The notes: generated by a model from the sequence alone, not told the origin. 6,434 nt of DNA from Lentimicrobiaceae bacterium (GCA_009776395.1 WRNX01000070.1:1-6434), one strand, 5' to 3'; counted from the stretch's first letter, positions 1-6,211 are shown. Numbers and translations: made by a program.

Positions 1-434
1 ATTCTTCCAACACCAAAAGAGGGAATTTCTTCTAATGCAAATTCAAGTAAAGATCCGGCTGCTATTACATGCAAATTTGGCATCATCTCATAAAAAAAAC
101 GCAAAGAGGATATAGCAGGAATACACGATTGTATTTCATCCAAAAACAACAAAGTCTTTCCTTCTACAATAGGGATTTCAAAAATTGATGACAATTTTTC
201 GCAAAGTATTTGCGGTGTTAAATCTGAATGTTCAAAAACCTCTCTTACTGTTATGTTTACCTCAAAATTTACCTCAACATAAAACTCAAATTTATTTGCC
301 AAATTTCTTACCGCCGATGACTTTCCAGTTTGGCGTGCTCCACGCAATAATATGGGTTTATGTTTTTCACTATCCATCCATTTCGTTAATTCTTTATCAA
401 TGTGTCTATTAAAATATTTCATTTCATTTTTCAT
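1..434 (-). CDS. AAA family ATPase, DUF4143-type (N-terminal part; runs off the window edge)
   Basis: This reading frame starts at 434 on the minus strand and stays open for 144 codons to the window edge, so only the ATPase domain is visible. The protein begins MKNEMKYFNRHIDKEL. It has a Walker A motif GARQTGKS at residues 32-39, a Walker B motif LLFLDE at 95-100 and a sensor-like AAGSLLEF at 125-132, followed by PSFGVGR. This is the order seen in the AAA_14/DUF4143 family: P-loop ATPases of about 380-450 residues with a C-terminal DUF4143 domain, common in multiple copies in anaerobes. The C-terminal domain would lie outside the window. The cellular role of the family is poorly defined; ATP binding is the only function I would assert. 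Met5 (ATG at 422) is an alternative start. A promoter matching the Bacteroidota pattern lies 37 bp upstream, so the gene is probably transcribed alone and divergently from hicAB. Confidence 0.88.
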   Translation of the reverse strand, partial: MKNEMKYFNRHIDKELTKWMDSEKHKPILLRGARQTGKSSAVRNLANKFEFYVEVNFEVNITVREVFEHSDLTPQILCEKLSSIFEIPIVEGKTLLFLDEIQSCIPAISSLRFFYEMMPNLHVIAAGSLLEFALEEIPSFGVGR

Positions 435-470
435 AATCAAAAGTTAAGTTTTTTTTTTAATAATCGTGGG

Positions 471-502
471 CAAAAATAGTATTTATTTTTTAAAAATCCA
501 AA
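471..502 (-). promoter_or_regulatory. Bacteroidota-type promoter for the AAA ATPase gene
   Basis: Read on the minus strand, TTTG (499-502) is followed after exactly 20 bases by TATTTTTG (471-478). This fits the Bacteroidota primary sigma pattern of -33 TTTG and -7 TAnnTTTG. A start of transcription near 464 would give a leader of about 30 bases before the ATG at 434. It is a pattern match plus correct placement; no transcript data are available. Confidence 0.6.
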
Positions 503-540
503 CCAAATTTGATTATTTCGGTTAAATATTTTTTTGGTTA

Positions 541-621
541 TACAGGTAGAACCTATATAGATAACTTGGCGGCGATTCCATCGCCGCCAAACAACAGTGT
601 TACAACCTCAGGAGAACGGGG
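541..621. repeat. 81-bp hairpin-containing repeat, copy 1
   Basis: This copy matches positions 1453-1533 at 78 of 81 bases in the same orientation; the differences are at 543, 592 and 613. It contains the GTAG tetranucleotide (546-549). It also contains a perfect 11-bp hairpin with arms TTGGCGGCGAT (566-576) and ATCGCCGCCAA (580-590) around a 3-base TCC loop. A smaller upstream hairpin, TACAGGT-AGA-ACCTATA (541-557), carries one C/A mismatch that is absent in copy 2. The GC-rich hairpin contrasts with the AT-rich surroundings. Copy 1 may extend beyond 621, because copy 2 could be the truncated one; the window cannot settle this. Confidence 0.9.
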
Positions 622-660
622 TGCCCATCAGATTACAACAAGCCAAAACACGACGAACGC

Positions 661-699
661 AAAATATTCCAAATTTCTTCCAAAAATTTGGAATATTTT
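661..699. repeat. Perfect 16-bp inverted repeat (terminator-like or element end)
   Basis: The arms AAAATATTCCAAATTT (661-676) and AAATTTGGAATATTTT (684-699) are exact reverse complements around a 7-base loop, CTTCCAA. The 3' arm runs into five Ts, so an intrinsic-terminator role on either strand is possible. However, the stem is very AT-rich, and no gene ends just upstream on the plus strand. It starts 39 bp after repeat copy 1 and may be the distal end of a longer version of that element. Confidence 0.75.
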
Positions 700-785
700 T
701 GGATAAACGTGGTAGATTGGTTTTAATTTATTCATTTTCAGCAATATTTATTTTAAAAAATATTCTTCATTAGTAGAAAAATAGT

Positions 786-793
786 TATCTTTG
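786..793 (+). promoter_or_regulatory. -7 promoter element of hicAB
   Basis: TATCTTTG, followed by CGCC, matches the Bacteroidota -7 consensus TAnnTTTG exactly. It lies 31 bases before the hicA ATG, so transcription would start near 800. I see no clear TTTG at the expected -33 position; the region about 20 bases upstream reads TTCTTC, so the promoter may be weak or activator-dependent. Confidence 0.5.
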
Positions 794-811
794 CGCCATA
801 ATAAATATATA

Positions 812-826
812 ATCTATTAAATAGAT
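812..826. promoter_or_regulatory. Dyad overlapping the hicA start, candidate HicB operator
   Basis: ATCTATT-A-AATAGAT is a perfect 7-1-7 palindrome. It lies just downstream of the predicted transcription start, and its right arm includes the first two bases of the hicA ATG. HicB antitoxins with a DNA-binding C-terminus repress their own operon by binding palindromes at the promoter, so position and symmetry suit an operator. In RNA the same dyad could form a small hairpin over the start codon. Binding is inferred from sequence only. Confidence 0.4.
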
Positions 827-1013
827 GAAAACATCAGAAGCTATAAGAAAATTAAGTAAAGCAGGGTGTTATTTTCTTGAACATGGTAGCGAGCATGATT
901 GTTGGTATAGTATAATCACCAAAAAACGTTTTAGAATACCAAGGCATCCCTCACAGGAACTTGCAACCGGAACCAAAAGAAATATTGAAAAAACATCGGG
1001 TGTTAAACTTTAA
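825..1013 (+). CDS. hicA: HicA-family toxin (mRNA interferase)
   Basis: This 62-residue protein has the usual size for HicA, a small toxin with a double-stranded-RNA-binding-like fold that cleaves mRNA in the cytoplasm when not held by HicB. It opens MKTSEAIRKLSKAGC (first helix and turn). The family's histidine-containing segment is GSEHDCWYS, with His24 as the likely catalytic residue. The strand IPRHPSQEL (38-46) and TGTKRNIEKTSGV (48-60) follow, matching the family's conserved 'H-x-S-x-E-x-x-x-G-T' stretch. The ATG at 825 gives this standard N-terminus; there is no Shine-Dalgarno sequence, as is normal for Bacteroidota. hicB follows 37 bp later on the same strand, so the two form a toxin-first operon. 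The key residues are present and nothing suggests decay. Confidence 0.9.
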   Translation: MKTSEAIRKLSKAGCYFLEHGSEHDCWYSIITKKRFRIPRHPSQELATGTKRNIEKTSGVKL

Positions 1014-1050
1014 TCAATATATAAAAAAATAATTTCAAAGACCTAATAAT

Positions 1051-1461
1051 ATGAAAAAAGTAAAAGTAATAGTAGAATGCGGTAAAGACGGAAAATACAG
1101 TGCGTTTATGGATTGTTATGATTTTGACTTTTCACTTGCAGGCTTCGGCAGCACAGCAAAAGCATCTATTGCAGATTTTTATGATTGTGTAACAGAAGAA
1201 AAAATAATGCGTGAAAAAGAAGGTAAAACGATGCCTGAATTAGAATTTGATATACAATATGATGTATCCTCTTTTCTTAGTTATTATTCGGATATTCTAT
1301 CAAAATCAGGACTTGAAAAAGTAACAGGTATAAACCAAAAGCAACTTTGGCATTATTCTTCGGGAAAACGTAAACCAACAAAACAAACTACGCTACGGAT
1401 ACAAGACGGGTTACATCGTTTGGCTGCAAATTTAAGAGAAGTAAGTTTTGTGTATAGGTAG
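1051..1461 (+). CDS. hicB: HicB-family antitoxin; stop codon supplied by a repeat
   Basis: This 136-residue protein directly follows hicA and should bind and neutralise it. The N-terminal half (about 1-75; VKVIVECGKDGKYSAFMDC, then GFGSTAKASIADFYDCV) fits the partly degenerate RNase-H-like fold of HicB. The segment LEFDIQYDVSSFLSYYSDILSKSGLEKVTGIN leads into an Xre-like helix-turn-helix at about 87-122, including QKQLWHYSSGKRKPT, which would bind the operon's promoter. The protein ends LREVSFVYR. The last two residues and the TAG stop (1453-1461) lie inside copy 2 of the 81-bp repeat, so the repeat joined the gene at its extreme 3' end and replaced the native stop. The conserved domains look complete, so the antitoxin is probably functional. 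The product call rests on the motifs and the hicA neighbour. Confidence 0.9.
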   Translation: MKKVKVIVECGKDGKYSAFMDCYDFDFSLAGFGSTAKASIADFYDCVTEEKIMREKEGKTMPELEFDIQYDVSSFLSYYSDILSKSGLEKVTGINQKQLWHYSSGKRKPTKQTTLRIQDGLHRLAANLREVSFVYR

Positions 1462-1533
1462 AACCTATATAGATAACTTGGCGGCGATTCCATCGCCGCC
1501 AAATAACAGTGTTACAACCTCAGGCGAACGGGG
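1453..1533. repeat. 81-bp hairpin-containing repeat, copy 2
   Basis: This direct copy of 541-621 lies 912 bp downstream, with only three substitutions. The first hairpin, TATAGGT-AGA-ACCTATA (1453-1469), is perfect here. The GC-rich 11-bp hairpin (arms 1478-1488 and 1492-1502, loop TCC) is identical in both copies. Its first nine bases are the last three codons of hicB, and the GTAG at 1458-1461 contains the hicB stop codon. The GC-rich hairpin could also slow or end transcription of hicAB, but no T-run follows it. Confidence 0.9.
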
Positions 1534-1586
1534 GAAAAGGAATGATGCTCGCTCGCAATTTGCCTAATGACGATTCTCCCTTTTTT

Positions 1587-1617
1587 TATAGGTAGGGGCG
1601 ACCCTTGCGATCGCCTT
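1587..1617. repeat. REP-like GTAG-plus-hairpin element
   Basis: The sequence begins TATAGGTAG, the same nine bases that open repeat copy 2. A hairpin follows, with arms GGCGA (1597-1601) and TCGCC (1611-1615) that extend inward past one C/A mismatch to a further C-G pair. GTAG immediately 5' of a GC-rich hairpin is the layout of REP sequences used by RAYT transposases in other bacteria. From memory, close relatives of this motif are scattered through many Bacteroidota genomes; only one copy occurs in this window. Confidence 0.6.
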
Positions 1618-1709
1618 GCAGAATGCAAAAAGGGAAAAATGATTGTAAATTTATATCAGTATTAACATGTAAACTTTTTTTAGGACGGGTCAAAAAATTG
1701 TTGCAAAAA

Positions 1710-1739
1710 ATATCAACAAAATAAGAAAAGTTATCAACA
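1710..1739 (+). other. Pair of DnaA-box-like 9-mers (weak)
   Basis: TTATCAACA (1731-1739) differs from the DnaA box TTATCCACA at one base. ATATCAACA (1710-1718) differs at two. They have the same orientation and lie 21 bp apart, about two helical turns, in AT-rich DNA. Two imperfect sites are expected often by chance in such DNA, so this is a note rather than an origin call. Confidence 0.2.
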
Positions 1740-1891
1740 CAAAACGGCACACAACGTAACTCAACCATTACTCATACACTTAAATCATAAATTTATTAAA
1801 ATAGGGTGCAAAAATAATCTTTTTTTAACAAATGTGTTTGTATTTGTTTTTTTTGTGCTGGATTTTTAATATTTTCTTGTTATTTTGCCGA

Positions 1892-4543
1892 ATGAAAAAA
1901 AATACAACATTTCATACTTGTTTTTGTGCTGCTGAAGTATGGCGTAAGTTTGTACTCTTTTTCGGATTCATTTTTTTAGGATATGCAGGATTTGCCACCC
2001 ACCAGCGCGCAGGCGAAATTACCTGTAAACATCTGTACGGACTAACATACGAATTTACCATTATCACCTATACCTACACCCCCAGCACCGCAGACAGACC
2101 CGAAATTGATGTACTATGGGGTGATAATACTAACAGTACAATTCAACGCCTTTCTAAAATAACGGTAGGAACCGATATTTCTAAAAATACTTATATTGCC
2201 AATCATACCTACTCCTCGTATGGCATCTATTCGGTTACTTTTGAAGATCCAAATCGAAATGCAGGTATCATTAATATTCCCAATTCGGTAAATATTCCCT
2301 TTTTTATTGAAACCATCGTCGTTATTAATCCGTTTCTGGGATCTAACAGTTCGGTTATTTTATTAAACCCGCCGTTAGACAACGGTTGCGTCGGAACTAC
2401 TTATTATCATAACGTAGGCGCTTACGACCCCGACGGCGACTCGCTATCGTATAAACTGATAGATTGTCGTGGATTGGACGGACTTTCTATTCCGGGTTAT
2501 TCCTTACCACAGGCATCACAATATATTAATATTGATGAAATTACCGGAGATTTAATTTGGGAAACCCCTGTCATGCAAGGCGAATACAATATTGCCATTC
2601 AAATTTCCGAATATAGAAACGGACAATTTATGGGAAGCGTAGTGCGCGATATGCAAATTACCATTGCCGCTTGTGATAATAAACCGCCACAAATCTTTTG
2701 TACTGACACTTGCGTAGTGGCAGGAGATTTTCTCTCTCTCGATATTTTGGTAACGGACGAAACCTCCTCTCAGGTAACCCTTACGGCAACAGGAGGTCCC
2801 TATTTGGTACCCAATCCGGCAATTCCAATAAATGTGTCGGGAAATCCTCCCTTTCATACCGAATTTATTTGGGCTACAAAGTGTGTTCACGTTCAAAAAA
2901 ATCCTTATCAATTATTATTGAAAGCAATAGATAACGGACCACAAGTAGATTTAGCATACTTTAAAACAGTAAATATTAATGTAATTGCTCCGCCTCCTCA
3001 AAATTTGAACGCTACCCCGATTAAAAACAGCATCGTTTTAGAGTGGGATAAGTATCAATGTAATAATGTTAAAGAGATCCATATTTATAAAAAGGCAGGT
3101 TCTTCCTCTTTTGAACCTGATTTTTGTGAAACAGGAATTGATGCACAGACAGGTTTTCAACTGCTTGATAAAGTGGGTATTTCAGACACAACTTATACCG
3201 ATGACGGCGCTATTTCACAAGTGGTGCACGGGCGCGAGTATTGCTACCGCGTTGTAGCCGTTTTTAACGATGGCGCTGAAAGTATAACATCCAACGAAAC
3301 TTGCGCCGCTATTGCTGCCGACGCCCCCATGATAACCCACGTGGATATAGAACAAACTTCTGAAAACGAAGGAGTTATTTTTATTTCGTGGCTTGCTCCA
3401 CCTGAAATTGATACGCTGAATTTCCCCGGACCCAACTATGAATATCGGATCTTTCGTTCCGAAAATAATCTAAATAATTTTGAATATTTATATTCAACAT
3501 ATTCTTTATTAGATACTTCATTTATTGATAAAGGATTAAATACTGAAGATATTCAATATAAGTATCTCATAGAATTTTGGGGCGAAAATAAAACAGGCGA
3601 GATGGAACATATTGAAGTTTCCAACCCCGCTTCTTCTATCTTTTTATCTATTTATGAAACAGATAAACGATTGCGATTAACGTGGAACGAGCAAGTTCCC
3701 TGGGAAAACAGCGCTTACATCCTGTATCGTTTTAATGATAAAACTCAACAATTTGATTCTATTGCCACAACAGGTAACAAATTTTATGAAGATACAGAGT
3801 TAACCAACGGTGATTCATATTGTTACTATGTGAAATCGGTGGGGCAATATGTGGTTCCCGATACGGTTGCGCCTCTCTATAATCGTTCGCAAAGCGCCTG
3901 CGGTATCCCCATAGATAACATTCCTCCCGATACTCCGGTTACTGAAATAAAAACCGATTGCAAAAATGTAACTTTTTTATGGAGTTTTCCTTACCCTGAT
4001 TCTTATTTGGATGTTTATCAATACTATATCTATTATCAACCCAATTACAATACGCCGTTATCATGTATTGATTCTTTTTCTAACTTTGAAAGTTGTTATC
4101 CGTTTTCTTGCAGTCATATTATTCAAAATCTTCCGTCTGTTACCGGATGTTATACCATGCTCATTAAGGATGAGGCGGGCAATTATTCTAAAATGACACC
4201 CAAACTTTGTTTTGATGTAGATGAATGCGATACTTATTCACTGCCCAACGTATTTACGCCGGATGGTGATAATTATAATGAAACCTGGTATCCTTTTCCA
4301 TACACCAATGTAGAAAAGATAAGTTTGGATGTTCACGACCGCTGGGGACGAAGGGTATTTAGAACAGAAGATCCTGATATTCATTGGGATGGTACGGATG
4401 AATATACGCATCGTCCATTACCGGAAGGAACTTATTATTACGGCTGCGATGTATATTTATACACATTAGATGGCGTAAGAAAGAAGTTTTTGAGCGGAAT
4501 CGTAACGATTTTGAGGAATAGTAAGGCGAAGCAGGAATATTAA
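1892..4543 (+). CDS. Secreted multi-domain protein with FN3-like modules and a C-terminal CHU_C (type B T9SS) sorting domain
   Basis: This is probably a large surface or secreted protein. From the ATG at 1892 it has 883 residues. A signal peptide (RKFVLFFGFIFLGYAGFA, likely cleaved after Ala35) sends it through Sec. Mature THQRAGEITCKHL opens an N-terminal beta-rich region of a type common in gliding-associated proteins, with a cadherin/PKD-like DPDGDSLSY at 179-187. Fibronectin-III-like modules follow at about 366-473, 477-575, 583-674 and, more weakly, 675-783. Residues 784-883 (NVFTPDGDNYNE, DRWGRRVF, WDGTDE, LPEGTYYY, LSGIVTILR) are the CHU_C domain, which directs export by the type IX system. 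The mature part has about 21 cysteines, suggesting disulfides. The ATG at 1832 would give 903 residues but adds a second hydrophobic stretch encoded by T-rich, promoter-like DNA, so I prefer 1892. Adhesion is a guess; no catalytic motif is visible. Confidence 0.85.
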   Translation: MKKNTTFHTCFCAAEVWRKFVLFFGFIFLGYAGFATHQRAGEITCKHLYGLTYEFTIITYTYTPSTADRPEIDVLWGDNTNSTIQRLSKITVGTDISKNTYIANHTYSSYGIYSVTFEDPNRNAGIINIPNSVNIPFFIETIVVINPFLGSNSSVILLNPPLDNGCVGTTYYHNVGAYDPDGDSLSYKLIDCRGLDGLSIPGYSLPQASQYINIDEITGDLIWETPVMQGEYNIAIQISEYRNGQFMGSVVRDMQITIAACDNKPPQIFCTDTCVVAGDFLSLDILVTDETSSQVTLTATGGPYLVPNPAIPINVSGNPPFHTEFIWATKCVHVQKNPYQLLLKAIDNGPQVDLAYFKTVNINVIAPPPQNLNATPIKNSIVLEWDKYQCNNVKEIHIYKKAGSSSFEPDFCETGIDAQTGFQLLDKVGISDTTYTDDGAISQVVHGREYCYRVVAVFNDGAESITSNETCAAIAADAPMITHVDIEQTSENEGVIFISWLAPPEIDTLNFPGPNYEYRIFRSENNLNNFEYLYSTYSLLDTSFIDKGLNTEDIQYKYLIEFWGENKTGEMEHIEVSNPASSIFLSIYETDKRLRLTWNEQVPWENSAYILYRFNDKTQQFDSIATTGNKFYEDTELTNGDSYCYYVKSVGQYVVPDTVAPLYNRSQSACGIPIDNIPPDTPVTEIKTDCKNVTFLWSFPYPDSYLDVYQYYIYYQPNYNTPLSCIDSFSNFESCYPFSCSHIIQNLPSVTGCYTMLIKDEAGNYSKMTPKLCFDVDECDTYSLPNVFTPDGDNYNETWYPFPYTNVEKISLDVHDRWGRRVFRTEDPDIHWDGTDEYTHRPLPEGTYYYGCDVYLYTLDGVRKKFLSGIVTILRNSKAKQEY

Positions 4544-4593
4544 ATTGAATTGATAATTTTTTCAACATATTAACAAAGACCTGCAAAAGTATC

Positions 4594-4626
4594 TTTATAA
4601 ACTTATTTTTGTCGAAAATATTTTTG
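4594..4626 (+). promoter_or_regulatory. Candidate promoter(s) for dnaB
   Basis: Two exact matches to the -7 pattern TAnnTTTG (both TATTTTTG) lie at 4604-4611 and 4619-4626. The second has TTTA, one base off TTTG, 21 bases upstream at 4594-4597. Transcription would start about 15 bases before the dnaB ATG at 4649. This suggests that dnaB has its own promoter despite following the upstream gene by only 105 bp. Confidence 0.4.
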
Positions 4627-4648
4627 AAACATTATATATTTATAATCA

Positions 4649-6205
4649 ATGGCAAACGAAAACATTACAGCAAAAAGAACAGAGCAAAGAATAAATTATA
4701 ATACCATAGAATCTACTTTGGGAGTTACTGGTAAACTCACACCACAGGCATTAGATTTAGAAATGGCAGTGTTGGGCGCTATTTTAATTAATGCCGATGC
4801 TGTGGGGCAAGTAGTTGATTTTCTTTCTCCAAGAATGTTTTACAAAGAAGCGCATTTTCATATCTATAAAGCAATTGTAGAACTGTTTAATAAATCGGAG
4901 CCTATAGATTTACTCACGGTAACTTCACATTTGAGGAAAGTGAAATATTTGGAATTTGTGGGAGGTCCTTCCTATTTGGCTTCCTTAACCAATCGCGTGG
5001 CTTCTTCGGCAAATATTGAGTATCACGCACGTATTGTAATGGAAAAGTTTGTGTTACGTGAATTGATTAACAATTGTAATCTTATTATTAAAGATGCTTA
5101 CGAAGACTCGAAAGATGTGTTGGCATTGTTAGACAAAGCGGAAACCAACCTTTTCGGTATTATTCAAGAAAATTTCAAACGCGACAGTAAAGAGTTGAAT
5201 ATTGTAATGAAAAAAGCGTTAGAGGAATTGATGGCGATGAAAGATGCTGAGGGACAGTTTCATGGAGTTCCGTGCGGAATTAGAGCAATTGATGAAAAAA
5301 TAGGCGGATGGCAAAAATCAGATCTTATCATCATCGCTGCACGTCCCGGAATGGGAAAAACATCCTTTGTGCTTTCTATTGCCCGAAATGCCGCTATTGA
5401 TTACAAACGCCCCGTTGCATTCTTCTCATTGGAAATGTCATCCTCCCAATTAGTTCACCGACTTTTTTCCATAGAAACAGGAATCCCCTCAGAAAAAATT
5501 GCAAAAGGAAGACTTTCTGATGATGAATGGTTGATATTGACCAACAAATTAGGTCCTTTAAATAACGCTAACCTCATTATTGATGATACGCCAGCGCTTT
5601 CGGTTTTTGATTTAAGAGCTAAATGCCGAAGATTAAAACATCAATACGACATTCAATTGATTATTGTGGATTATTTACAATTGATGCAAGCCGCAGTTGA
5701 AACCGACAAAGGTAAGGGAAACCGCGAACAGGAAATTAGTTACATCTCGCGTTCTCTTAAAGCGTTGGCTAAAGATTTGAATGTGCCGGTCGTTGCGTTA
5801 TCGCAACTTTCTCGTGAAGTAGAAAAACGCTCTGCTTCCAAACGTCCTCAATTGTCCGATTTGCGCGAGTCAGGCTCTATTGAGCAGGACGCCGATATTG
5901 TGATGTTTATATACCGCCCCGAATACTATGGGTTGGCAACTTTTGAAGATGAAGATGTACCCTCACAAGGATTGGCAGATATTATGATTCAAAAAAACCG
6001 ACACGGTGCTACCGACAATATTCGCATCCGTTTTCAAAGTCAATATACCAGATTTACGGATCTTGACTTTGGGATGAATCAAGATTCATCGTTTGAGGGA
6101 ATTACGCCCAATCAAAGTTTCGATGTTTACGATTCCAGCATGAATGATGATATTGGAAGTGAGAATCGTTCGGACAATACTTTCACGAATGGGATTCCGT
6201 ATTAA
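4649..6205 (+). CDS. dnaB: Replicative DNA helicase DnaB
   Basis: DnaB is the hexameric ATP-driven helicase that unwinds DNA at the replication fork and interacts with primase. This copy is full length at 518 residues, the usual size in Bacteroidota. An N-terminal DnaB domain starts near TPQALDLEMAVLGAILI (31-47). The RecA-like motor carries Walker A RPGMGKTS (232-239), Walker B LIIVDYLQL (Asp341), the SQLSREVEKR segment (385-394), ESGSIEQDADIVMFIYRPEYY and the QKNRHG motif (448-453) that supplies arginine-finger-type contacts. The last 45 or so residues are acidic and Ser/Asn-rich and look like a disordered tail. There is no intein at the Walker A site, a frequent intein target in DnaB genes. 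The ATG at 4649 gives a typical short N-terminal extension; I see no Shine-Dalgarno sequence. aspS follows 65 bp downstream with its own candidate promoter. Confidence 0.98.
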   Translation: MANENITAKRTEQRINYNTIESTLGVTGKLTPQALDLEMAVLGAILINADAVGQVVDFLSPRMFYKEAHFHIYKAIVELFNKSEPIDLLTVTSHLRKVKYLEFVGGPSYLASLTNRVASSANIEYHARIVMEKFVLRELINNCNLIIKDAYEDSKDVLALLDKAETNLFGIIQENFKRDSKELNIVMKKALEELMAMKDAEGQFHGVPCGIRAIDEKIGGWQKSDLIIIAARPGMGKTSFVLSIARNAAIDYKRPVAFFSLEMSSSQLVHRLFSIETGIPSEKIAKGRLSDDEWLILTNKLGPLNNANLIIDDTPALSVFDLRAKCRRLKHQYDIQLIIVDYLQLMQAAVETDKGKGNREQEISYISRSLKALAKDLNVPVVALSQLSREVEKRSASKRPQLSDLRESGSIEQDADIVMFIYRPEYYGLATFEDEDVPSQGLADIMIQKNRHGATDNIRIRFQSQYTRFTDLDFGMNQDSSFEGITPNQSFDVYDSSMNDDIGSENRSDNTFTNGIPY

Positions 6206-6211
6206 CAGAAC

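Larger units (their letters stand above)
435..824. other. 390-bp gene-free region between the AAA ATPase and hicA
   Basis: This divergent intergenic region holds, in order, the minus-strand ATPase promoter (471-502), copy 1 of the 81-bp repeat (541-621), a perfect palindrome (661-699), an AT-rich stretch, and the hicA promoter and dyad (786-826). A 65-codon open frame at 509-706 runs through the repeat and palindrome. It has no recognisable family and looks like a by-product of the repeats, so I do not call it a gene. Confidence 0.7.
1462..1891. other. 430-bp gene-free region between hicB and the secreted-protein gene
   Basis: The left part is a patchwork of repeats: the rest of 81-bp copy 2 (to 1533), an unassigned 53-bp piece (1534-1586) and a REP-like hairpin (1587-1617). 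From about 1620 to 1830 the DNA is AT-rich and holds two DnaA-box-like sites (1710-1718 and 1731-1739). A 60-codon minus-strand frame at 1586-1768 ends in the peptide QGDRKGRPYL, which is just the translated REP-like repeat, so I do not call it a gene. From 1832 a T-rich frame leads into the next gene; I treat 1832-1891 as upstream sequence. Confidence 0.65.

Noticed and set aside
185..412. 75-codon plus-strand open frame
   Set aside because: It lies antisense to the well-supported AAA ATPase gene, whose Walker motifs are on the minus strand.
509..706. 65-codon plus-strand open frame
   Set aside because: It runs through repeat copy 1 and the palindrome, has no recognisable family, and its composition follows the repeats.
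541..1533. Integron gene cassette with attC sites around hicAB
   Set aside because: Toxin-antitoxin cassettes between structured repeats fit the idea, and TAAC/GTTA can be found around the hairpin. However, the attC core pair RYYYAAC / GTTRRRY is not present, the stem is a perfect short hairpin without extrahelical bases, and no integrase or attI is visible.
1665..1695. Possible insertion-sequence end (TTTTTTTAGGACGGGTCA)
   Set aside because: The sequence resembles some terminal inverted repeats, but there is no partner end, no transposase fragment and no target duplication in the window.
1586..1768. 60-codon minus-strand open frame
   Set aside because: Its C-terminus is the translated REP-like element and the rest is AT-rich spacer. 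No family is recognised.
2552..3435. Several 60-120-codon frames on both strands inside the large secreted-protein gene
   Set aside because: They are overlapping shadows of a gene with clear domain content and show no protein-family features of their own.
4544..4648. Terminator between the secreted-protein gene and dnaB
   Set aside because: There is a T-run (TTTTTTC) but no stable hairpin before it, so I do not call one.
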